Source of the DNA: Auanema rhodensis
Lineage: Eukaryota; Nematoda; Chromadorea; Rhabditida; Rhabditidae
Length of the DNA stretch: 64,000 nucleotides
Direction: 5' to 3'
Assembly: GCA_964057225.1 (NCBI GenBank)
Contig: OZ059894.1
Location: 2,914,001-2,978,000, forward strand
This document shows, one piece after another, positions 1 through 8,900 of the stretch; the first letter of the stretch is position 1; each line of letters starts with the position of its first letter. A program made the translations under genes and the position numbers. The notes below the pieces were generated by a model. That model was not told the DNA's origin, searched no databases, and was given only the letters and a program-made list of their open reading frames with translations.

Positions 1-351
1 ATCATTTTTCAAACGATCATAACTAATTTCTGTATTAAGCGTTTTTCAATGTAGTATAGTGCATTCGATGCGGACTTTCAAGCTGCGTCGATCTGTGTTA
101 TCAGATTTGCGCTAGCTTAAAAATGCACCGAGATATCAACTGATATAAGTTCACACTTATATCCTCGATTTTCACCCTGAAGAATTAATTTTTTCGATGA
201 ATAACATTGTCCATCGTCTTTGCCTTGAAAAAAGGAATCTAAAAACATCTACTTTTCGCTAAATTATTCTGAAATTTTTCGAAAAAATTTTTGTCAAAAT
301 GTTTTTGGAAGCAATGTTGAGTGTACATGGAAACTCAACATACACTAATGC
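1..351 (+). repeat. Monomer 1, zone II-type copy at the left edge
   Basis: This copy carries C30, C75, C79, T92, A197 and C270 (ATTATTCTG). That combination is otherwise found only in zone II and its repeat at 51240; C270 itself recurs only in monomers 107 and 127. Monomer 2 switches to zone I markers. It suggests that zone II-like satellite lies just upstream of the window. Confidence 0.7.
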
Positions 352-775
352 ATCATTTTTCAAACGATCATAACTAATTTTCGTATTAAGCGTTTTTCAA
401 TGTAGTATAGTGCATTCGATGCGGATTTTTAAGCTGCGTCGAGCTGTGTTATCAGATTTGCGCTAGCTTAAAAATGCACCGAGATATCAACTGATATAAG
501 TTCACACTTATATCCTCGATTTTCACCCTGAAGAATTAGTTTTTTCGTTGAATAACATTGTCCATCGTCTTTGCCTTGAAAAAAGGAATCTAAAAACATC
601 TACTTTTCGCTAAATTATTTTGAAATTTTTCGAAAAAATTTTTGTCAAAATGTTTTTGGAAGCAATGTTGAGTGTACATGGAAACTCAACATACACTAAT
701 GCATCATTTTTCAAACGATCATAACTAATTTTTGTATTAAGCGTTTTTCAATGTAGTATAGTGCATTCGATGCGG

Positions 776-826
776 ATTTTTAAGCTGCGTCGATCTGTGT
801 TATCAGATTTGCGCTAGCTTAAAAAT
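776..826. repeat. Inverted repeat with 11-bp arms, 29-bp spacer (pos 74-124)
   Basis: ATTTTTAAGCT at pos 74-84 is the exact reverse complement of AGCTTAAAAAT at pos 114-124. It is shown here in monomer 3 and recurs in every monomer with intact arms. It is the longest perfect dyad I found. Subfamily variants C75 and C79 (left arm) and G118 and G119 (right arm) each break one pair, and I saw no compensating change in the opposite arm. It may extrude as a cruciform when supercoiled, but there is no sign of selection to keep the stem. Confidence 0.85.
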
Positions 827-834
827 GCACCGAG

Positions 835-848
835 ATATCAACTGATAT
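835..848. repeat. Short dyad ATATCA-AC-TGATAT (pos 133-146)
   Basis: This is a perfect 6-bp inverted repeat with a 2-bp centre, beside the GATATC site at pos 132-137. It overlaps the next inverted repeat (pos 142-163), so the two cannot form together. It is present in nearly all monomers; G137 in monomers 173 and 180 and T140 in monomer 130 are exceptions or near it. Confidence 0.7.
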
Positions 849-865
849 AAGTTCACACTTATATC
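844..865. repeat. Perfect hairpin-capable dyad, 9-bp arms and 4-bp loop (pos 142-163)
   Basis: GATATAAGT, spacer TCAC, then ACTTATATC form a perfect 9-bp stem with a 4-base loop, the tightest hairpin candidate in the monomer. A very common polymorphism, T157 to A (read as CACACATAT instead of CACACTTAT), disrupts the A148-T157 pair. Array members are therefore split into intact-stem and one-mismatch-stem forms. Confidence 0.85.
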
Positions 866-929
866 CTCGATTTTCACCCTGAAGAATTAATTTTTTCGTT
901 GAATAACATTGTCCATCGTCTTTGCCTTG

Positions 930-1008
930 AAAAAAGGAATCTAAAAACATCTACTTTTCGCTAAATTATTTTGAAATTTTTCGAAAAAATTTTTGTCAAA
1001 ATGTTTTT
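930..1008. other. A/T-tract cluster, possible intrinsic curvature (pos 228-306)
   Basis: Runs of four to six A or T recur at roughly 9 to 14 bp spacing through this 79-bp part of the monomer, with centres near pos 230, 243, 254, 268, 277, 286, 297 and 304. Helically phased A tracts are known to bend DNA and are common in satellites. The spacing here is only approximately in phase, so curvature is an inference. Confidence 0.5.
977..988. repeat. Palindrome TTTTTCGAAAAA (pos 275-286)
   Basis: This is a perfect 12-bp palindrome centred on a CpG and extended imperfectly by AAA at pos 272-274 and TTT at pos 288-290. Two subfamily changes fall in it. C280 to T removes the CpG and is common in zone II. 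A284 to C marks the repeated zone III variant first seen in monomer 145. Confidence 0.8.
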
Positions 1009-1015
1009 GGAAGCA

Positions 1016-1048
1016 ATGTTGAGTGTACATGGAAACTCAACATACACT
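1016..1048. repeat. Two overlapping, mutually exclusive dyads around TGTACA (pos 314-346)
   Basis: ATGTTGAGT (pos 314-322) pairs with ACTCAACAT (pos 333-341) across a 10-base loop. The overlapping AGTGTA (pos 320-325) pairs with TACACT (pos 341-346) across a 15-base loop. The arms share bases, so only one stem can exist at a time. This segment is among the most invariant in the array. The main exception is G316 to A in monomers 98, 103, 109, 112 and 115, which breaks one pair of the first stem. Confidence 0.8.
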
Positions 1049-1404
1049 AATGCATCATTTTTCAAACGATCATAACTAATTTTTGTATTAAGCGTTTTTC
1101 AATGTAGTATAGTGCATTCGATGCGGATTTTTAAGCTGCGTCGAGCTGTGTTATCAGATTTGCGCTAGCTTAAAAATGCACCGAGATATCAACTGATATA
1201 AGTTCACACATATATCCTCGATTTTCACCCTGAAGAATTAGTTTTTTCGTTGAATAACATTGTCCATCGTCTTTGCCTTGAAAAAAGGAATCTAAAAACA
1301 TCTACTTTTCGCTAAATTATTTTGAAATTTTTTGAAAAAATTTTTGTCAAAATGTTTTTGGAAGCAATGTTGAGTGTACATGGAAACTCAACATACACTA
1401 ATGC

Positions 1405-2806
1405 ATCATTTTTCAAACGATCATAACTAATTTTTGTATTAAGCGTTTTTCAATGTAGTATAGTGCATTCGATGCGGATTTTTAAGCTGCGTCGAGCTGT
1501 GTTATCAGATTTGCGCTAGCTTAAAAATGCACCGAGATATCAACTGATATAAGTTCACACATATATCCTCGATTTTCACCCTGAAGAATTAATTTTTTCG
1601 TTGAATAACATTGTCCATCGTCTTTGCCTTGAAAGAAGGAATCAAAAACCTCTACTTTTCGCTAAATTATTTTGAAATTTTTCGAAAAAATTTTTGTCAA
1701 AATGTTTTTGGAAGCAATGTTGAGTGTACATGGAAACTCAACATACACTAATGCATCATTTTTCAAACGATCATAACTAATTTTTGTATTAAGCGTTTTT
1801 CAATGTAGTATAGTGCATTCGATGCGGATTTTTAAGCTGCGTCGAGCTGTGTTATCAAATTTGCGCTAGCTTAAAAATGCACCGAGATATCAACTGATAT
1901 AAGTTCACACATATATCCTCGATTTTCACCCTGAAGAATTAATTTTTTCGTTGAATAACATTGTCCATCGTCTTTGCCTTGAAAAAAGGAATCTAAAAAC
2001 ATCTACTTTTCGCTAAATTATTTTGAAATTTTTCGAAAAAATTTTCGTCAAAATCTTTTTGGAAGCAATGTTGAGTGTACATGGAAACTCAACATACACT
2101 AATGCATCATTTTTCAAACGATCATAACTAATTTTTGTATTAAGCGTTTTTCAATGTAGTATAGTGCATTCGATGCGGATTTTTAAGCTGCGTCGAGCTG
2201 TGTTATCAGATTTGCGCTAGCTTAAAAATGCACCGAGATATCAACTGATATAAGTTCACACATATATCCTCGATTTTCACCCTGAAGAATTAATTTTTTC
2301 GTTGAATAACATTGTCCATCGTCTTTGCCTTGAAAGAAGGAATCAAAAACCTCTACTTTTCGCTAAATTATTTTGAAATTTTTCGAAAAAATTTTTGTCA
2401 AAATGTTTTTGGAAGCAATGTTGAGTGTACATGGAAACTCAACATACACTAATGCATCATTTTTCAAACGATCATAACTAATTTTTGTATTAAGCGTTTT
2501 TCAATGTAGTATAGTGCATTCGATGCGGATTTTTAAGCTGCGTCGAGCTGTGTTATCAAATTTGCGCTAGCTTAAAAATGCACCGAGATATCAACTGATA
2601 TAAGTTCACACATATATCCTCGATTTTCACCCTGAAGAATTAATTTTTTCGTTGAATAACATTGTCCATCGTCTTTGCCTTGAAAAAAGGAATCTAAAAA
2701 CATCTACTTTTCGCTAAATTATTTTGAAATTTTTCGAAAAAATTTTCGTCAAAATCTTTTTGGAAGCAATGTTGAGTGTACATGGAAACTCAACATACAC
2801 TAATGC
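1405..2806 (+). repeat. Two-monomer higher-order repeat, 2 copies, 701-bp period
   Basis: Monomers 5-6 (1405-2105) are repeated as monomers 7-8 (2106-2806). The first member carries G231 and the 1-bp deletion variant. The second carries A104, C292 and C301 (read AAAATCTTTTT). Marker pairs are 1635/2336 for G231 and 2055/2756 for C301, each 701 bp apart. C301 is not seen elsewhere in the window, so the duplication looks recent. Confidence 0.88.
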
Positions 2807-3157
2807 ATCATTTTTCAAACGATCATAACTAATTTTTGTATTAAGCGTTTTTCAATGTAGTATAGTGCATTCGATGCGGATTTTTAAGCTGCGTCGAGCT
2901 GTGTTATCAGATTTGCGCTAGCTTAAAAATGCACCGAGATATCAACTGATATAAGTTCACACATATATCCTCGATTTTCACCCTGAAGAATTAATTTTTT
3001 CGTTGAATAACATTGTCCATCGTCTTTGCCTTGAAAAAAGGAATCTAAAAACATCTACTTTTCGCTAAATTATTTTGAAATTTTTCGAAAAAATTTTTGT
3101 CAAAATGTTTTTGGAAGCAATGTTGAGTGTACATGGAAACTCAACATACACTAATGC

Positions 3158-3508
3158 ATCATTTTTCAAACGATCATAACTAATTTTTGTATTAAGCGTT
3201 TTTCAATGTAGTATAGTGCATTCGATGCGGATTTTCAAGCTGCGTCGATCTGTGTTATCAGATTTGCGCTAGCTTAAAAATGCACTGAGATATCAACTGA
3301 TATAAGTTCACACTTATATCCTCGATTTTCACCATGAAGAATTAATTTTTTCGATGAATAACATTGTCCATCGTCTTTGCCTTGAAAAAAAGAATCTAAA
3401 AACATCTACTTTTTGCTAAATTATTTTGAAATTTTTCGAAAAAATTTTTGTCAAAATGTTTTTGGAAGCAATGTTGAGTGTACATGGAAACTCAACATAC
3501 ACTAATGC
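3158..3508 (+). repeat. D-type monomer (T129/A177), first of 14
   Basis: This distinctive haplotype reads CACTGAG at pos 126-132 and ACCATGAAG at pos 174-182. It also has A197 and, in most copies, A234 and T257. Such copies start at 3158, 5264, 8774, 10529, 11582, 14388, 16143, 20353, 22458, 24213, 27021, 52292, 52994 and 54047. Spacings are whole numbers of monomers (6, 10, 5, 3, 8, 5, 12, 6, 5, 8, 72, 2, 3). In zone I all 11 copies are followed by a G37 monomer; in zone III none of the three are. Confidence 0.88.
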
Positions 3509-4912
3509 ATCATTTTTCAAACGATCATAACTAATTTTTGTATTGAGCGTTTTTCAATGTAGTATAGTGCATTCGATGCGGATTTTTAAGCTGCGTCGAG
3601 CTGTGTTATCAGATGTGCGCTAGCTTAAAAATGCACCGAGATATCAACTGATATAAGTTCACACATATATCCTCGATTTTCACCCTGAAGAATTAATTTT
3701 TTCGTTGAATAACATTGTCCATCGTCTTTGCCTTGAAAAAAAGAATCTGAAAACATCTACTTTTTGCTAAATTATTTTGAAATTTTTCGAAAAAATTTTT
3801 GTCAAAATGTTTTTGGAAGCAATGTTGAGTGTACATGGAAACTCAACATACACTAATGCATCATTTTTCAAACGATCATAACTAATTTTTGTATTGAGCG
3901 TTTTTCAATGTAGTATAGTGCATTCGATGCGGATTTTTAAGCTGCGTCGAGCTGTGTTATCAGATTTGCGCTAGCTTAAAAATGCACCGAGATATCAACT
4001 GATATAAGTTCACACTTATATCCTCGATTTTCACCCTGAAGAATTAATTTTTTCGTTGAATAACATTGTCCATCGTCTTTGCCTTGAAAAAAGAAATCTA
4101 AAAACATCTACTTTTCGCTAAATTATTTTGAAATTTTTCGAAAAAATTTTTGTCAAAATGTTTTTGGAAGCAATGTTGAGTGTACATGGAAACTCAACAT
4201 ACACTAATGCATCATTTTTCAAACGATCATAACTAATTTTTGTATTAAGCGTTTTTCAATGTAGTATAGTGCATTCGATGCGGATTTTTAAGCTGCGTCG
4301 AGCTGTGTTATCAGATTTGCGCTAGCTTAAAAATGCACCGAGATATCAACTGATATAAGTTCACACTTATATCCTCGATTTTCACCCTGAAGAATTAGTT
4401 TTTTCGTTGAATAACATTGTCCATCGTCTTTGCCTTGAAAAAAGGAATCTAAAAACATCTACTTTTCGCTAAATTATTTTGAAATTTTTCGAAAAAATTT
4501 TTGTCAAAATGTTTTTGGAAGCAATGTTGAGTGTACATGGAAACTCAACATACACTAATGCATCATTTTTCAAACGATCATAACTAATTTTTGTATTAAG
4601 CGTTTTTCAATGTAGTATAGTGCATTCGATGCGGATTTTTAAGCTGCGTCGAGCTGTGTTATCAGATTTGCGCTAGCTTAAAAATGCACCGAGATATCAA
4701 CTGATATAAGTTCACACTTATATCCTCGATTTTCACCCTGAAGAATTAGTTTTTTCGTTGAATAACATTGTCCATCGTCTTTGCCTTGAAAAAAGGAATC
4801 TAAAAACATCTACTTTTTGCTAAATTATTTTGAAATTTTTCGAAAAAATTTTTGTCAAAATGTTTTTGGAAGCAATGTTGAGTGTACATGGAAACTCAAC
4901 ATACACTAATGC

Positions 4913-5965
4913 ATCATTTTTCAAACGATCATAACTAATTTTTGTATTAAGCGTTTTTCAATGTAGTATAGTGCATTCGATGCGGATTTTTAAGCTGCGT
5001 CGAGCTGTGTTATCAAATTTGCGCTAGCTTAAAAATGCACCGAGATATCAACTGATATAAGTTCACACATATATCCTCGATTTTCACCCTGAAGAATTAA
5101 TTTTTTCGTTGAATAACATTGTCCATCGTCTTTGCCTTGAAAAAAGGAATCTAAAAACATCTACTTTTCGCTAAATTATTTTGAAATTTTTCGAAAAAAT
5201 TTTTGTCAAAATGTTTTTGGAAGCAATGTTGAGTGTACATGGAAACTCAACATACACTAATGCATCATTTTTCAAACGATCATAACTAATTTTTGTATTA
5301 AGCGTTTTTCAATGTAGTATAGTGCATTCGATGCGGATTTTCAAGCTGCGTCGATCTGTGTTATCAGATTTGCGCTAGCTTAAAAATGCACTGAGATATC
5401 AACTGATATAAGTTCACACTTATATCCTCGATTTTCACCATGAAGAATTAATTTTTTCGATGAATAACATTGTCCATCGTCTTTGCCTTGAAAAAAAGAA
5501 TCTAAAAACATCTACTTTTTGCTAAATTATTTTGAAATTTTTCGAAAAAATTTTTGTCAAAATGTTTTTGGAAGCAATGTTGAGTGTACATGGAAACTCA
5601 ACATACACTAATGCATCATTTTTCAAACGATCATAACTAATTTTTGTATTGAGCGTTTTTCAATGTAGTATAGTGCATTCGATGCGGATTTTTAAGCTGC
5701 GTCGAGCTGTGTTATCAGATTTGCGCTAGCTTAAAAATGCACCGAGATATCAACTGATATAAGTTCACACTTATATCCTCGATTTTCACCCTGAAGAATT
5801 AGTTTTTTCGTTGAATAACATTGTCCATCGTCTTTGCCTTGAAAAAAGGAATCTAAAAACATCTACTTTTCGCTAAATTATTTTGAAATTTTTCGAAAAA
5901 ATTTTTGTCAAAATGTTTTTGGAAGCAATGTTGAGTGTACATGGAAACTCAACATACACTAATGC
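4913..5965 (+). repeat. Three-monomer module: A104/A157 copy, D copy, G37 copy
   Basis: Monomers 15-17 show a fixed order: a copy with A104 and A157, then a D copy, then a G37 copy. The same order recurs at monomers 30-32 (10178-11230), 41-43 (14037-15089), 46-48 (15792-16844), 58-60 (20002-21054) and 64-66 (22107-23159). The module behaves as the core of several larger higher-order repeats in zone I and spread with them. Confidence 0.82.
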
Positions 5966-8900
5966 ATCATTTTTCAAACGATCATAACTAATTTTTGTAT
6001 TAAGCGTTTTTCAATGTAGTATAGTGCATTCGATGCGGATTTTCAAGCTGCGTCGATCTGTGTTATCAGATTTGCGCTAGCTTAAAAATGCACCGAGATA
6101 TCAACTGATATAAGTTCACACATATATCCTCGATTTTCACCCTGAAGAATTAATTTTTTCGTTGAATAACATTGTCCATCGTCTTTGCCTTGAAAAAAGG
6201 AATCTAAAAACATCTACTTTTCGCTAAATTATTTTGAAATTTTTCGAAAAAATTTTTGTCAAAATGTTTTTGGAAGCAATGTTGAGTGTACATGGAAACT
6301 CAACATACACTAATGCATCATTTTTCAAACGATCATAACTAATTTTTGTATTAAACGTTTCTCAATGTAGTATAGTGCATTCGATGCGGATTTTCAAGCT
6401 GCGTCGATCTGTGTTATCAGATTTGCGCTAGCTTAAAAATGCACCGAGATATCAACTGATATAAGTTCACACTTATATCCTCGATTTTCACCCTGAAGAA
6501 TTAGTTTTTTCGTTGAATAACATTGTCCATCGTCTTTGCCTTGAAAAAAGGAATCTAAAAACATCTACTTTTCGCTAAATTATTTTGAAATTTTTCGAAA
6601 AAATTTTTGTCAAAATGTTTTTGGAAGCAATGTTGAGTGTACATGGAAACTCAACATACACTAATGCATCATTTTTCAAACGATCATAACTAATTTTTGT
6701 ATTAAGCGTTTTTCAATGTAGTATAGTGCATTCGATGCGGATTTTTAAGCTGCGTCGAGCTGTGTTATCAGATTTGCGCTAGCTTAAAAATGCACCGAGA
6801 TATCAACTGATATAAGTTCACACTTATATCCTCGATTATCACCCTGAAGAATTAGTTTTTTCGTTGAATAACATTGTCCATCGTCTTTGCCTTGAAAAAA
6901 GGAATCTAAAAACATCTACTTTTTGCTAAATTATTTTGAAATTTTTCGAAAAAATTTTTGTCAAAATGTTTTTGGAAGCAATGTTGAGTGTACATGGAAA
7001 CTCAACATACACTAATGCATCATTTTTCAAACGATCATAACTAATTTTTGTATTAAGCGTTTTTCAATGTAGTATAGTGCATTCGATGCGGATTTTTAAG
7101 CTGCGTCGAGCTGTGTTATCAGATTTGCGCTAGCTTAAAAATGCACCGAGATATCAACTGATATAAGTTCACACTTATATCCTCGATTTTCACCCTGAAG
7201 AATTAGTTTTTTCGTTGAATAACATTGTCCATCGTCTTTGCCTTGAAAAAAGGAATCTAAAAACATCTACTTTTCGCTAAATTATTTTGAAATTTTTCGA
7301 AAAAATTTTTGTCAAAATGTTTTTGGAAGCAATGTTGAGTGTACATGGAAACTCAACATACACTAATGCATCATTTTTCAAACGATCATAACTAATTTTT
7401 GTATTAAGCGTTTTTCAATGTAGTATAGTGCATTCGATGCGGATTTTTAAGCTGCGTCGAGCTGTGTTATCAGATTTGCGCTAGCTTAAAAATGCACCGA
7501 GATATCAACTGATATAAGTTCACACTTATATCCTCGATTTTCACCCTGAAGAATTAGTTTTTTCGTTGAATAACATTGTCCATCGTCTTTGCCTTGAAAA
7601 AAGGAATCTAAAAACATCTACTTTTTGCTAAATTATTTTGAAATTTTTCGAAAAAATTTTTGTCAAAATGTTTTTGGAAGCAATGTTGAGTGTACATGGA
7701 AACTCAACATACACTATTGCATCATTTTTCAAACGATCATAACTAATTTTTGTATTAAGCGTTTTTCAATGTAGTATAGTGCATTCGATGCGGATTTTTA
7801 AGCTGCGTCGAGCTGTGTTATCAAATTTGCGCTAGCTTAAAAATGCACCGAGATATCAACTGATATAAGTTCACACATATATCCTCGATTTTCACCCTGA
7901 AGAATTAATTTTTTCGTTGAATAACATTGTCCATCGTCTTTGCCTTGAAAAAAGGAATCTAAAAACATCTACTTTTCGCTAAATTATTTTGAAATTTTTC
8001 GAAAAAATTTTTGTCAAAATGTTTTTGGAAGCAATGTTGAGTGTACATGGAAACTCAACATACACTAATGCATCATTTTTCAAACGATCATAACTAATTT
8101 TTGTATTGAGCGTTTTTCAATGTAGTATAGTGCATTCGATGCGGATTTTTAAGCTGCGTCGAGCTGTGTTATCAGATTTGCGCTAGCTTAAAAATGCACC
8201 GAGATATCAACTGATATAAGTTCACACTTATATCCTCGATTTTCACCCTGAAGAATTAGTTTTTTCGTTGAATAACATTGTCCATCGTCTTTGCCTTGAA
8301 AAAAGGAATCTAAAAACATCTACTTTTCGCTAAATTATTTTGAAATTTTTCGAAAAAATTTTTGTCAAAATGTTTTTGGAAGCAATGTTGAGTGTACATG
8401 GAAACTCAACATACACTAATGCATCATTTTTCAAACGATCATAACTAATTTTTGTATTAAGCGTTTTTCAATGTAGTATAGTGCATTCGATGCGGATTTT
8501 CAAGCTGCGTCGATCTGTGTTATCAGATTTGCGCTAGCTTAAAAATGCACCGAGATATCAACTGATATAAGTTCACACATATATCCTCGATTTTCACCCT
8601 GAAGAATTAATTTTTTCGTTGAATAACATTGTCCATCGTCTTTGCCTTGAAAGAAAGAATCTAAAAACATCTACTTTTTGCTAAATTATTTTGAAATTTT
8701 TCGAAAAAATTTTTGTCAAAATGTTTTTGGAAGCAATGTTGAGTGTACATGGAAACTCAACATACACTAATGCATCATTTTTCAAACGATCATAACTAAT
8801 TTTTGTATTGAGCGCTTTTCAATGTAGTATAGTGCATTCGATGCGGATTTTTAAGCTGCGTCGAGCTGTGTTATCAGATTTGCGCTAGCTTAAAAATGCA

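Larger units (their letters stand above)
703..1053 (+). repeat. Reference monomer (monomer 3), consensus-like
   Basis: This copy is close to consensus at nearly all sites and serves as the map for the array. Pos 1-60 holds the conserved block ATCATTTTTCAAACGATCAT and what follows. Pos 61-130 is the most G+C-rich part and holds the NheI-like GCTAGC at 111-116. Pos 131-170 has GATATC at 132-137 and two overlapping inverted repeats. Pos 228-306 is a series of A/T tracts. Pos 314-346 has two overlapping inverted repeats around TGTACA at 322-327. Recurrent variable positions are 15, 30, 37, 75, 79, 92, 103, 104, 118, 129, 157, 177, 187-189, 197, 231, 234, 235, 257, 280, 284 and 316. The length 351 equals 117 codons, so reading frames are kept from copy to copy, yet all six frames contain stops in the consensus. 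Confidence 0.95.

Noticed and set aside
776-826. Terminal inverted repeats of a small DNA transposon
   Set aside because: The dyads lie inside every monomer at fixed places with no target-site duplication, and the sequence never appears outside the tandem context in this window.
844-865. TATA-like promoter element (GATATAAG) for satellite transcription
   Set aside because: It is an 8-bp match in 68% A+T DNA with no initiator or downstream element I can support; better explained as part of the hairpin dyad.
879-932. Hammerhead ribozyme core in the satellite
   Set aside because: CTGAAGA at pos 177-183 matches the CUGANGA box and a GAAA follows at about pos 227, but the bases flanking these boxes do not pair to form stem II, and D-type copies destroy the box. 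No other candidate core was seen on either strand.
703-1053. CENP-B box
   Set aside because: The CGGG core needed by the canonical motif does not occur in the consensus. TTCGATGCGGA at pos 65-75 is the nearest string and does not fit.
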